Assembly: GCA_954871525.1 (NCBI GenBank)
Contig: OX940862.1
Coordinates: forward strand, 14,156,501 to 14,220,500
Direction of reading: 5' to 3'
From: Parietaria judaica
Taxonomy: Eukaryota; Streptophyta; Magnoliopsida; Rosales; Urticaceae
DNA length: 64,000 nucleotides
In this document: positions 1-10,323 of the stretch, piece by piece
Position numbering within the stretch: the stretch's first letter is position 1
Layout: each line of letters begins with the position of its first letter
Position numbers and translations under genes: made by a program
Notes under the pieces: generated by a model
Told to the model about the DNA's origin: nothing
The model's input: only the letters and a program-made list of their open reading frames with translations
The model's database searches: none

Positions 1-1774
1 TGAGTTTGTTGTTGTTGCGGATTCGTTTCATCCGTCTGATCTTCAGCCTCGGTAAATCTTCGCTCGTACTCTTGGTAAAGTTCCTTCATCTTTTGATCCG
101 CGTCGTGGTAATTTTCCGTCATGTAGGGCTCCCCCGTCATATTTTGCATCGCTTGTAAGACATCCTGCAATTGAGAAAGTTTAAGAGTCGGATCTACGAT
201 AACCGCGGCACAATATAAAAACGGGAGCCTTTCAGAACTCCAATAAGTCTGGAACTTTGAAATCATAGGAGTTAGTACATTGCTAAATATAGGATTTCTT
301 TTTGCAGTTTCAAAATGACACAAAATATCAAATACAGCGGGCAAAGCTCTTTGAGACGTGGGTGAGTAAACGTGAGATAAATCAATAGTAATTTGATTAA
401 AAAGGTGAAGAAAAGCCTGGAATTGGATAGCGGTTATCCAATCTTCTGCAGTGATGTCTTCGCGGTAGTCGTGCTCCGGGCTGTTGATCCAGTTCGTCAG
501 AAGCTCCTTGTACGGTAGGACAGCATCCAACATCATGTAAGTCGAGTTCCATCGGATCGGCATGTCCGGTTGAAACGTTCTAACCCTGTAATTGTTAGCC
601 CTGCAACAATCTTCCCAAGAAACTGTACGCTGCGTAGATGATCGGATATATATAATAACGTTCCTTATTTTTGCTATACTATCGGAAATAACACTCATAC
701 CGGATTGAACAATCAAGTTAATAATATGACATGCACACCTTTGATGAAAATGACTATCCCTAAGATTGGTCAAACTTTCCTTCATTATTTCTACGGCACC
801 GGCATGCGCACTAGCGTTATCTAACGTAATAGAAACAACTCTATCCTTGAGGTTCCAATCCGACAAAACCTCTATGATAGCCTCGGCTAGGTTTACTGAT
901 GTGTGCCTAACCCTCATCGGCTTAAATCCTATAATGCGCTTTTCCATACTCCACTGATCATTAATAAAATGAGCTACGACGGTAATATAATCATCATTAG
1001 CATGGCCTTTTCAACAATCCGACGTTAAAGAAAATTTGTAAGTAGATCGTTGGAACATTTCTTGTAAATCGGCCCTTTGCTTTTCATAAAATTTTAGAAT
1101 CGTTTCGTGGGTTATATAATACGAGATTTCCCTATAGTTTATCGGCGCCAACTTCATCATCATTTTATTAAAACCTTCGCCCTCAGGCGCCGATATAGGC
1201 AAACCATCGCGTATAACCCACTCAGCCACAGCTTCCCTATATATTTCATCGGATAGACGACTTACCTCTTGCTCCCGCTTTAACCTTTTGCACCGCTCGG
1301 CTTGCTTTTGTAGGCGGGAGTTGCCGTTGTTCTTCGGATGGGCCTTGAATTCTTTTCCGCAGTGGATGCAAATTCCGTACCTATCTTCCAAACCGGTGGA
1401 GTAGTTGTATCTATACTCGGCCCGGAAATCGTCCTGCCACACCAAACCCGTTAATTTCTTTCGCTTCCTCGGCGGTGGATGTGGGGGCAGACCGCTAGCT
1501 TCCAGAACCTCCTCCTCCTCGGCGACGAAGGCGGCATCGCCTTCATTTGGGACGTCCGCATCGTCGTCCTCATCATCGTCTTCCTCGACGTCGTTGGAAT
1601 GGTTCCTCGACCTATTTTCCTAAAAAAAAAGTAATGGAATATTAATATTAATTTAACAATATTAATTTAACAATATTAATATTAATCGTATGAATTTAAT
1701 TAAATTTCATATAGCTAATTAAAAAAGTTAACAAAATTAAAAATGGTATTTTTTATGTGTGAAAATAATTATCA

Positions 1775-1893
1775 AGCTCTTTTAGACGGAACTCCCCGAG
1801 GTTCCAAGGCCAGATCGACTGGAAAGGATGCTATGATCTCACTTTAGGCCCAAGCTTTTCTAGACAGAACTCCCCGAGGTTCCCAGGCTAGCT
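1775..1893. repeat. Short direct duplication in the hAT transposase intron
   Basis: A block around AGACGGAACTCCCCGAGGTT (1775-1815) is repeated imperfectly at 1852-1893, inside the intron between the two transposase exons. No function is evident. Confidence 0.7.
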
Positions 1894-2046
1894 TGGAGGA
1901 GATTGCAAAGCAAACCTTATTTAAAAACCAATCTTTCTAAGACACCATAATCCGATAAGAACTTTATAATTATTACAACGCATACAAATTACCTTTTTTA
2001 ATTTTTTTAACTTATTTAAGTAACCATTTAAAGTTTAATTAAATTA

Positions 2047-2325
2047 ATATGATTAAATGATTATTAAATCTCAAAAAATTCGTTTCTGATGTGGAAGATC
2101 AGTCGGAACCGCAACCACAGAGCATACTAAGACTTTCAAGAGACGTGTGATTAATTAATTAATTGACTAATTTAACTAGTATGATTAAATAATTATTAAA
2201 TAATTAAACAAATTAGGCAAATATGATTAAATGATTATTAATCAACAAACAATCTCAAGAAAATCGTTTCTGATGTGGAAGATCAGTCGGAACCGCAACC
2301 ACAGAGCATACTAAGATTTTCAAGA
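2047..2325. repeat. Direct duplication of about 95 bp in the hAT transposase intron
   Basis: The segment 2047-2141, containing GATGTGGAAGATCAGTCGG, recurs nearly unchanged at 2221-2325. The two copies are separated by AT-rich sequence. It explains part of the length of the 818-bp intron. Confidence 0.8.
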
Positions 2326-3547
2326 AATAATATTTATCACAAAAATTAATAATTTAATATTTTAATTTATTATCTAACAAATTAATATCACAAATTAAAC
2401 TAACAAATTAATATCACAAATTAAACTCGATTTTTACCTCGTTTTCGTGGGCTTGATTCGCTTGTTGTTGGTATTGTGCTTGATATTGTTGTTGTTGCTC
2501 GTTGCTAAGGCTGTGCCATTCCGGAAGATTTGTACCTTGATAATTGAGTAAGTTAGTATAAAGACCGCCGTGACCTTGAGAAAATAACAATTGTTGGTTC
2601 GGCCCGACGCCACCGGCAACATATTGAGGATGTGCCGGTAACGGTTGGCTAGAAGAACCGGGAAGTGGAATATTGTGTTGATTCATAACACCGACATTAT
2701 AATTATGTTGACTAAAAGCCGTCCCACTATTAATCGACCTCGGCGACGGAATAGTAGCCCGTCCTTTTCCTCGGACATCGGGACGTCCTCGAGAACGGTT
2801 GTTTCCACTCGACATATTAACGATAAATTAAGCTAGATTAAAACTATATAACACTAATAATAACAACTAAAATAAATACCTAATACTAATAATAATAACA
2901 ACTAACAATAATAACAACTAAATAAATTAAAATAATAACAACTAAACAATATATTAAACTAAAAATAGAGAGTATTTAAATAACTATAAAGTAGCTAAAC
3001 TATAGACTAAAATCGCAAGAATGATAGCTTGAGAGAGTTTGGGAGAGATTGAGATGAAGAGAGGATGTTGTGTGAAAAAAATGAGAGTGGGATGAGGTAT
3101 TTATAGGGAAAATGGTGAAGGAATTCGAGAAAGAGGGTGTAATAAAGCCCCAACGGTAATATTTTGGGGACCCCGAGGCAATTTAGCCGTTGCTCCCAAC
3201 GGCTCCCTGCACGCTGACGCGTGGCAGGTACTTTTGCCGCAGTCCCGCCAAACCTGTCCCCCCTCCAACAGCTCTCTGATCTGAGTCGTTGATCGATTTG
3301 ATCCAACGGCTCAGATCAAACCCCTTTATTTTTTTTTATTTAATTTTAAAAACCCGGAACCGGATCTATCCGGTTCCGACTTTATCCGGAACCGGATAGT
3401 TCCGGGTCCGGGTTTTTTCGGACCCGGATAGTTCCGGGTCCGTTTTTTTTTTTAAATGTGGATCCGGGTTTTAAACCGGATCCACATTTCGGGGACTAGT
3501 ACCGGGTATGGCAAAAAAACCGGGTACCCGGTCCGCTTGCACCCCTA

Positions 3548-3562
3548 CGCCCAGGTAAGTAG
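3548..3562 (-). pseudogene. U1 snRNA gene truncated after about 15 nt by the hAT insertion
   Basis: On the minus strand this is the U1 5' end, including ACTTACCTG, the sequence that pairs with 5' splice sites. It then breaks off exactly at the hAT terminus. Its own promoter is preserved upstream (3588-3642). Only the first 15 transcribed bases remain here; the remainder would lie past the left edge if the insertion was simple. The neighbouring intact copy at 3955-4118 begins with the same GGGCG variant, so the two are probably a tandem gene pair. Confidence 0.8.
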
Positions 3563-3587
3563 TTTGCAAGCAAGTATTCGTTTCGTA

Positions 3588-3642
3588 TCTATAGTCGTCC
3601 CTCTCTTTGATTTTACTTGTACCTTGTTAATGTGGGACTCCA
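3588..3642 (-). promoter_or_regulatory. snRNA promoter (USE and TATA-like box) of the interrupted U1 gene
   Basis: Minus strand: GAGTCCCACATTA (3630-3642) matches the plant upstream sequence element RTCCCACATCG, and a TATAGATA-type box lies near 3588-3595, about 30 bp before the U1 start. The USE-to-TATA spacing of roughly 35 bp is the RNA polymerase II type. Confidence 0.8.
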
Positions 3643-3940
3643 ACATTGAAATGTGATCAACGAGATACTTAGTAGTTAGTCATTTGATTCTCGAGAATCA
3701 AGCCATGTAATTATGTTTCAATATATATTAAACTATAATATATAGTAATTAATTTCTCAACAGCTCATCTGTTTTTTAATCATTCTAAGCAGGTAAATCA
3801 TTAGGAATAAAAGATCATAACAGAAAATAAAATCTTATTACTCAATACGACTAATCTTATAAAATTTTGGTTGTTTCAGTCCCCATAAAAATGCTAAGTT
3901 GCTAACCTTTAAAAAATTTATTATATCTGCGAAAATATTA

Positions 3941-3954
3941 TTGAACTGTGATTG
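3941..3954 (-). terminator. Plant snRNA 3' box of the U1 gene
   Basis: Immediately after the U1 3' end, the minus strand reads CAATCACAGTTCAA. This fits the plant consensus CA(N3-10)AGTNNAA that directs 3'-end formation of polymerase II snRNAs. Confidence 0.75.
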
Positions 3955-4118
3955 GTAGGGGTCGCGCGAACGCAGGCCCCCGCTGCCACAAATAACGACG
4001 TTGGCTCTCCCACAGTGGGGAGACCATAGCAAGGCACCCCTCCGGTGTGTGCAATGGAGGTCACCTTCCTAGGCCATGGGCCTTCTTGATTGCCCATTCA
4101 CCCCGCCCAGGTAAGTAA
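3955..4118 (-). ncRNA. U1: U1 spliceosomal snRNA
   Basis: The minus strand gives a 164-nt RNA close to the plant U1 length. Visible hallmarks are the 5' splice-site-pairing sequence ACTTACCTG, stem-loop I with ATCAAGAAGGCCCATGG (U1-70K site), loop II ATTGCAC (U1A site), the GGTCTCCCC...GGGAGAGCC stem III, an Sm site TATTTGTGG (usual plant form AATTTGTGG) and the terminal stem-loop CCTGCGTTCGCGCG. U1 snRNP defines 5' splice sites in the nucleus. Promoter and 3' box are both present, so it looks like a functional gene rather than a retropseudogene. The 5' stem differs from the textbook plant sequence (GGGCGGGGTGAAT). Confidence 0.93.
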
Positions 4119-4140
4119 TCAGCCCGGAGGTCATTGGCTT

Positions 4141-4195
4141 GATTTTATACCCTTGTTGGTTCCACGTTTCTTTCATTCGCACTCCATGTGGGACA
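4141..4195 (-). promoter_or_regulatory. snRNA promoter (USE and TATA) of the intact U1 gene
   Basis: Minus strand TGTCCCACATGG (4184-4195) is the USE, and GGGTATAAAATC (4141-4152) is the TATA box about 30 bp upstream of the U1 start. Arrangement and spacing are those of polymerase II snRNA genes in plants. Confidence 0.85.
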
Positions 4196-5379
4196 TTTTC
4201 CAAAGATATGTGAAGGCATCCAAAAGTAACAACATCACAGCGAGAGAGCGAGAATCAGCTTGCCATCTTTAACCTTAAATGGTGTTGCATTTTTTTTTTT
4301 TTTTTTTTTGCTGTAAAGACTGTTTGGTATAAATACTCCAAGGATATTAATGTCATTTCAAAGCTATTCTCTTAACAAACTTTGACCGTTTGGTGAAAAC
4401 TCTGCAGCTAAAAAGTTCATTGAAAACTAGCAACGATCGAATAGTTTTAACTTTTAACATATGTTTTAAGAACACATGATGCAAGTATAAATGTTCCACT
4501 TTCCATACTTTTAACATAATGTCACAAAATTCAACCTAACTTTATGTAACATATAATCACATAACAAAAATATAATGTCAAATGAATAGTGTAATGTAAT
4601 TACACCAGCTATTCCAAACGAACCGCACCAAATCTCGTTGCATCGAGAGGCATCAGTCCAAAAATGACGGACCTCTCTAATTACTAATAGGCGTGAAGGG
4701 AAAGAGCATCTTTTAGCTTAGTTTACTTGGTCCGTTTATCCATTTAGTCATTAAGGTTATTTGTGTAATATTTGCAATTTGTAGTTAGGGTTCGGCTAAG
4801 GCACAAGGCCCTAGCCGCCAGCCAATAAAATGCCCGTATTAGAATCGCATTCTCTCGTGTATCGTGGAGAGCTTTTGATCTTGTTCTTGAACGAAAAATC
4901 GGTACAAACGAGACCCTTAAAATTGAAAAGCTAGTGTATCACACTAACCATACACATACAAGTACAGATGCTACATTTTCCATACTTGGCATAATTCACA
5001 AAATCCAATCCAAAAATATTATGTTTGGAATAATAAATTACTAGTACAAATGATAAGAAATGTGAATTAGATGTGGACAATGATAACCTATTATTGAAAA
5101 ATAAAATGGGGCACTTTGTATTCACCAGGTCACCCTTTGCTGCAAATGAATGTCTGAAAGAAACAACATATTACAAGCAGAAAAAATTTCAACCACCTCG
5201 TAAATCTCTTCGATCTCGTCGAATTGATAGGCCTATCAGTCTAAGTACCCAAGAGAGCGAGACATTCCGAGACGAGGCCTTAAAACCCAGTTTAGGAATT
5301 CGGGGTCGTCTCGAATCTGTTATTGATTGACCAAATATCTCATACTGCAAATCAAAACTTGATCTTCAATTCTCTCACT
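4196..5379. other. Intergenic, no gene recognised
   Basis: AT-rich sequence with a poly-T tract near 4291-4310. The part next to 5380 should be the 3' UTR of the SEC-C-motif gene. Short open frames here show no recognisable protein. Confidence 0.6.
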
Positions 5380-6780
5380 TCAGCTGCTTCCGCAACACCT
5401 TTAACAGAACAAGACGACCAAGTCATAGAATAGTTGAGCATATGATGCAACGGGAATACCAAAATAAATCAACAAACGCAAATCGGCCCGTGAGAATAAA
5501 CCAAGGCTTTATTGAATAAAAATCAAAATTTAAAGATTGAATGGACCTTTACTTCGAGAACTAAAACAAGCATGAGAATGGTCGCGGCTAGGTTGGCCGG
5601 CTATACTTAGCTGAAACCATAACTACAATAATTGGGTAATGACGAAATAACCCCTAATGACATAATTAGGTCCTAACTACGCAAAAAGAATTATACTAAA
5701 TAATTAGACGGCATTTTTGCCCTTGCGACGTCAATAGGTGATTAATTAAAGATCATCAACTTATTCAGCTAATAATCTGATCAATCAAAAACCATTACGC
5801 ATCGAAATGGAAAAAGGTCTTTCAAGGAAAAAGAGAAATACCGTTTATATCTCTTCTTGGAACCGCACGGGCAAAATGCGTTCCTACTAATTTGTCCACT
5901 CTTTGCCAAATTAGACTGTGCAAGATCTACTGGTGAAGAGCCCATCAGCTTTTGCACCTAAAAATGGCCAAACACGAAACTAATCAACGACAAAGACGAG
6001 TATTCCGAGCTTAATTTTTTTTTTTTTAAATGCAAATTATACAGAAATCTAAGGACTTTGATTTAATAAAAACTTAAAAGTAAAAGCAACCCAGTTAGCA
6101 AAGTTCAATTGAAACAATTCGCACTTCGGCGAAACTCTTCGGCATCGGTTTCCCTTCTTTCTTCAAGTTCTCGATCTTCTTCTGCGCCTCTTTCGCCCAC
6201 GTAAATTTCGACAGAGCGTTCTCGACGTCAGCAATCGTGCAATTACACATCTTCGCCGCCTCTTGCTTATGATTGGTTCGGAGATTCTACATTTCACCCG
6301 ATCCAAAAATCATAAAAATGCCTCTCGATGATTAAAAACAACTATAATTCGATAGATCGAGCTCAGAAACTACCTCTCCAGTGGCGTCGAAACCTCCGAG
6401 ACATCGAAGAATTGCTTCCTGCTTCTCGAAAGCACTGGAGAAGGTCGCCTTGCTGCTTCTTCCAACCATGTACTGCTTCAAACTCCCGAGTCTCCTCGCA
6501 TTCTTCAACTCATTAGCAAAACCTACAACCAAGCTCGACAAAATCAGATCATCGGAGGAAAAAATCTTTGAATCGTAGATACACGAGGAAGATTACGTAG
6601 GAGGGTGAATGATTCTCCATCGGAGCTGGTTTTTTGACCGGTGAAGACGCCTTTGACCTTGTCCATCCATGAGCCCTGAAGATGCGAAGTCGAAGAGATC
6701 GATCGGTACTGCGAGGCCGCGAATTGAGCGCGAGAGAAGAGAGTGTCGGAGATTTTCTTGCTGAAGATTCGTGAATGCAT
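5380..6780 (-). CDS. SEC-C-motif protein, probably mitochondrial (209 aa, 5 exons)
   Basis: Exons on the minus strand: 6780-6597, 6522-6374, 6286-6125, 5957-5842 and a 19-nt last exon 5398-5380; phases are compatible and all introns are GT-AG. The N-terminus (MHSRIFSKKISDTLFSRAQF...) is basic, Ser-rich and free of acids, as in mitochondrial presequences. The middle (residues about 62-165) is conserved-looking and helical. The C-terminus has RNAFCPCGSKKRYKRCCGSS, a SEC-C zinc-binding motif with Cys194, 196, 205 and 206. The motif is known from SecA tails and other proteins that bind ribosomes or partners; the role here is unknown. I chose the ATG at 6780 because sequence upstream contains a telo-box typical of a 5' UTR; an upstream in-frame ATG at 6915 is an alternative. 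Reading through the exon 3 donor would give a 174-aa form without the zinc motif. Confidence 0.82.
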
Positions 6781-6850
6781 TGCCCTGCTGAGATTGGTTT
6801 GATCGAAAATCGGGTTCTGGTTTGCTCTGCTCTGTTCTTGCACTGCGAAT

Positions 6851-6860
6851 CTAGGGTTTA
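6851..6860 (-). promoter_or_regulatory. Telo-box-like element upstream of the SEC-C gene
   Basis: The minus strand reads TAAACCCTAG just upstream of the chosen start. AAACCCTAA-type telo-boxes are common in 5' regions of plant genes for ribosomal, translational and organellar functions. Confidence 0.5.
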
Positions 6861-6915
6861 GCATTTGGGGTTTAACACTGATTTCTGAACTAGACGACGT
6901 CGTTTGCTTCGGCAT

Positions 6916-7723
6916 TGAGTCTCGTTCTGATTTTTGCAGTTTGATGTCGTTTTGGAATCTTTTTGCTTTATTGACAACACTGTGAGTGTCGTTTTTAGAC
7001 TTTCATTACACGTCTCTTTAGTCTAATATAATCTATATAACGTTGTAAATATCTAGTCACAGTCAAATACGGACTAGATAATTTTAAATAAATAAATAAA
7101 ACTCAAATTCTAGTTCCGTTTAATTCCGGATCCAAACTGATCCGGGTCCGATAATTTTTATTTATTTATTTATTTTAGAAGTACCCTATTTAGTCCTAGT
7201 CCGGGTCCGGGTTTTAGATAATAAAAAAATGCCTAGACACGGACATGGTTTTTAGGTTACCATACATTTATAGGCTTATCTCTATATCAATTTAAAATCT
7301 ATTGATTATAAAACACTGGCATGACATGACTCAAATTTAATAAAGACTACTGCTATTTATATTGTTCACTTACTAATTAAGAATATAAAATTAGATGTGT
7401 AATGGGGTGCAACTGTAATAAGCACTACTGCATATTAAAACGTTCACTTAGTAATTGATATAGAGAATTGTGTGACGTACTGTTTAATTTTTAAGTAGAT
7501 AGGTAGGTGTAGTATCTAACTTCTATACTATATTATATTGTAGTAAAATATTATTATATCTAAAAATTCTCACATATGTTAATTAGGTCTTAAAAAATGA
7601 TTGAGCTAGGTGCAAGCAACTAAACATTGGAATCAATTACAATACAATTACTATTACGATTTCATTGAATTACAATTACAATTACGATTTACTATTAAAT
7701 CATTCGTACCAAATGAACGCCGC
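6916..7723. other. Intergenic, with transposon remnants
   Basis: Between 7110 and 7220 there are CCGGATCC and CCGGGTCCGGG motifs in AT-rich DNA, like the subterminal part of the hAT element at 3340-3540, so probably an old non-autonomous fragment. At 7610-7720 a run of ATTACAATTACAATTACG is followed by CCAAATGAACGCCGCC, which resembles the end of a MITE; no second terminus was found. Confidence 0.4.
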
Positions 7724-9239
7724 CTAAGCTTTGAAACGGCTAAACTGAAACCAGATCTCGTAATGATTGAAAAGCAAGCTATCGTGCGTATGTTTTCCGA
7801 GATACTTGAGCCCTAAGCTAGAGAGCCGCTTCGTGCACTCGTCTCCTCCCAAACGAGTGCAAAACTTGATGTTGTGCGAGACGAAGATCCGTCCTTCGTC
7901 AAGCTTGAGTTTCGAGGCTAATCTCTCTAGCCCGACCCACACAAGCTTATCGGGCATGTGGAGGAACACAGCGCTGGCGTAGATCAGGTCATACACCTCC
8001 GAGCCTAACCTAGTGAAATCCATGTCCTCGCCTTTCACGATCAAAGGGCGCTTGTGCAATAGACCCTGCGACGGAAGCTCGTACCTGAACGCCGCCATTA
8101 ACGAGAGCTCATCCCGTTCGATGCAGTGGAAGTGCCCGGGGTTAAGGTACCGGATGAAATGCAAGCCTACTCGGAGGGTCCCGCACCCGATCTCTAGGAC
8201 TCGGGAGTTCGCCCTAAGGTGGCTCGACTCTGCAAGAAACTCAAATACGTCCCTTCCTCCAGCCCACGGCTCACCGTAGTTACTGTGATGCTCTTCGACT
8301 AGAAGCTCGCCCGGGCAAGGTAAGGCAGTGTGATTATCGGCTTCGGGTCCTTCGTAGTGAGAAATTCCCTTGTAGCTAGAAAACATACCGAGAAAAACTT
8401 CAGTTCAAGAGAGTAAGATCAAGCCCAAGAGATCATTGCTAAGTTATAACAAAAAAATCTTGAAACTCGGATTGCTCATATTCGGGAATCCACTCGAGCT
8501 CATAAGAACCTTGCAGGACGATATAACCAAAACCGTCCTCAAGCTCAACGAGATCTGTACAGCGATTGGATAGTACGCGAGTATACAAAACTAAATCTCG
8601 AAACCGATTCATCATTCATCTCCATTATGTATACTATAGAACGGACCCCTTGAACCAAGGAAACACATCAACAACAACAACAACAACATTATTCAAGAGT
8701 TTCAGTCACCATATACATTTCAGATAATGATCAAGCTCAAGAGATCAGTGCAAGAGCTTCGTTCAACATCAATCTCTTACATGGAGATAGTCCATGGTGG
8801 GAGATCCCTTTGAGCTCATATCCACACCAACAACTACTAAGCAAACCTCTAACCAAATCTTGAAACCAAGCAGAAGAACTCAAAAAACGCCATGATCGGA
8901 GTTATAGAGAGAGAGAGGTACTAACTGTAAGAGATCTTGGAGCTGCTGAGCCCTAGAGCGAGGGTTGATCCCCTTGCGGAGCACGTTGTCCTGCATGTGG
9001 AGCCCGTTGCGGCGGATCTGATCCCTCACCCACTCCACATCCTCCTTCGTCGCCGATTTCCTCTCCGACGCGTCGCCGGCGACGGCTACGGAGCTCGCGG
9101 GAGGGCAGTAGCAGGTGGAGAGGGACGAGAGGAGGAAGAAGACGAGGAAGATGGCGGCCGCCGAGAACGCCAGGAACAGAACCGGCACGGTGATGACCAC
9201 GCCCTTCGCCGGTGCCGGCGACGACGACGATGTCGCCAT
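7724..9239 (-). CDS. SAM-dependent methyltransferase with N-terminal membrane anchor (321 aa, 2 exons)
   Basis: Exons 9239-8926 and 8375-7724, joined across a 550-bp intron in phase 2 (GTTAGT donor, TTTTCTAG acceptor) to give LQDLLH-YKGISHYEGPEA. Residues about 13-40 form one hydrophobic segment after a Ser/Ala/Pro-rich start, so a type II anchored protein, perhaps in Golgi or ER. The catalytic domain follows; VLEIGCG (164-170) is the SAM-binding motif I of class I methyltransferases, with later DLIYASAVFLHMPDKLVW. It matches a conserved plant methyltransferase family (At4g24805-type, from memory); the substrate is not known. An in-frame upstream GTG is not used because ATG at 9239 gives a normal start. 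Confidence 0.88.
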
Positions 9240-9455
9240 TGTCGATTGCTCACTCACTAGCTCTGCGTCACTGTCGCTGGAGAATTGCGTGATTCCGTTT
9301 GTCGGCGTTTAGATTACGAGAGAGAGATGTGGGAGATTCGCTGGTTCGGGATTCGAAGCCGCATGTGGATTTTTTATTTTTATTTTTTATTATTATTTTT
9401 TGGGACAAATGTCTTCGAGACTGTCGGGAGGAATGTCGTTTAGATTATGAGCTTT

Positions 9456-9523
9456 TGGGCCGTATTCTCTCACGAGTTAATGGGCTTTTTGGGATTTACG
9501 TGGCCCGTTAGTAAGGTTGGGCC
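9456..9523 (-). promoter_or_regulatory. Cluster of TGGGCC/T (site II) elements upstream of the methyltransferase
   Basis: TGGGCC at 9456-9461, TGGGCT at 9481-9486 and TGGGCC at 9518-9523 sit about 220-285 bp upstream of the start codon. Site II elements bind TCP factors and are frequent in promoters of growth-related and organelle-related plant genes. Confidence 0.5.
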
Positions 9524-9540
9524 TAACTACCTCCTCTCAA

Positions 9541-10323
9541 CTTGCGAAGTCTTCTACTATTCGTCGTGAAGTTGAATTAGCTAATGATCAGGGTTGGTAG
9601 AAGATCTCATTCAATCGAATTAAGGTAATCTGTTGAATTTAGAGGGAATATGGTTTGGCTGGAGTCTGTTCCAATAATTATTGAGTCTTTCGTTTTGCGT
9701 GATTTTAATTGTAACGAGGTGGAGTACCCTTCTTCTCTCTAAGCAGGGACTCGGAAGGTTTAACGAGAGTCGTTTTTATTTCCAAAAATATATAAGGTTT
9801 ATAGTTATAGTTATTCAATGCAGTATTATTGAATAAATTTGTATGTATGCGTTTTACCAAAGACTTCTAGCATTCATCTCTTACGTATCTAAGTCTAAAA
9901 CCATTATGGAGAAACTCTTAATAGTTAATACTTAAAGCAATTAACGTAACTTGTTTATTAAGTTAACAATATAATAAAGGAAGAAGAATGTTGCAAAACA
10001 AGCGAATCCGAGTAGATTCCATTTTCAAGAACATCAAACTCAAAACGGTTGGTTGGTCGCCAACCAAGCAACAAATATCAATTTACAATTTAATTACAAT
10101 CACCAACACTCCAACAAGGAATTAAAAGGACCATGTGGGCATTTTCGTAAATTTAAAAACAAAAAGAAACTTGTTCACCAAGCAAGCTCCTATTTAAACC
10201 ACCCATGCAAGTAAATGTCACAAAGGGCAACCCTGTATAGTATACTATTCAAACCAATCTATAAATCAAACCAAAAACATAACACAAATTTGATTGGAAT
10301 GTACTTTAATCAGAAGATTCAGA
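9541..10323. other. Intergenic; 3' UTR of the kinesin gene at the right end
   Basis: No coding signal was seen. The 200-300 bases next to 10323 should be the kinesin 3' UTR. Confidence 0.6.

Larger units (their letters stand above)
1..2815 (-). pseudogene. hAT transposase (BED zinc finger, RICESLEEPER-like), nonsense-mutated, 3' end outside window
   Basis: Two exons are visible. Exon 1 (2815 to 2438) starts with ATG and codes a Gln/Gly-rich, basic N-terminus (MSSGNNRSRGRP...). A phase-0 intron (2437-1620, GT...AG) follows. Exon 2 (from 1619 to the window edge) codes an acidic linker, an RKRKK nuclear-localisation-like stretch, a BED-type zinc finger (CIHCGKEFKAH), then the RNase-H-like catalytic region with ITLDNASAHAGAV and CACHIINLIVQSG. 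Known family: hAT transposases cut and paste DNA in the nucleus. One lesion is seen: at 1009-1011 the motif SLTSDC-W reads TGA instead of the conserved TGG, so the protein would stop right after the first catalytic Asp region. The frame stays open on both sides down to base 1, which suggests a young pseudogene. Confidence 0.85.
1..3547 (-). mobile_element. hAT-family DNA transposon, 5' part (3' part lies outside the window)
   Basis: The element enters from the left edge and its 5' terminus is at 3547, where the minus strand begins TAGGGGTGCAAGCGGACCGG, a typical plant hAT terminal sequence. Just inside (about 3340-3540) are many GC-rich subterminal motifs in both orientations (CCGGAACCGG, GGGTCCGGG), in the region where hAT transposases bind. 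It encodes a two-exon transposase on the minus strand. The element interrupts a U1 snRNA gene. The 8 bases next to the end (CGCCCAGG, 3548-3555) are the expected target-site duplication, but the partner copy is beyond the window, so this is not confirmed. Confidence 0.85.

Noticed and set aside
3007..3306. 99-codon minus-strand ORF upstream of the transposase
   Set aside because: Lies in the 5' untranslated/subterminal part of the hAT element; no similarity to transposase or other proteins.
5073..5330. 85-codon plus-strand ORF
   Set aside because: Antisense to the likely 3' UTR of the SEC-C gene, no homology, AT-rich codons.
8937..9260. Plus-strand ORF of 107 codons
   Set aside because: Shadow frame of the GC-rich first exon of the methyltransferase on the opposite strand.
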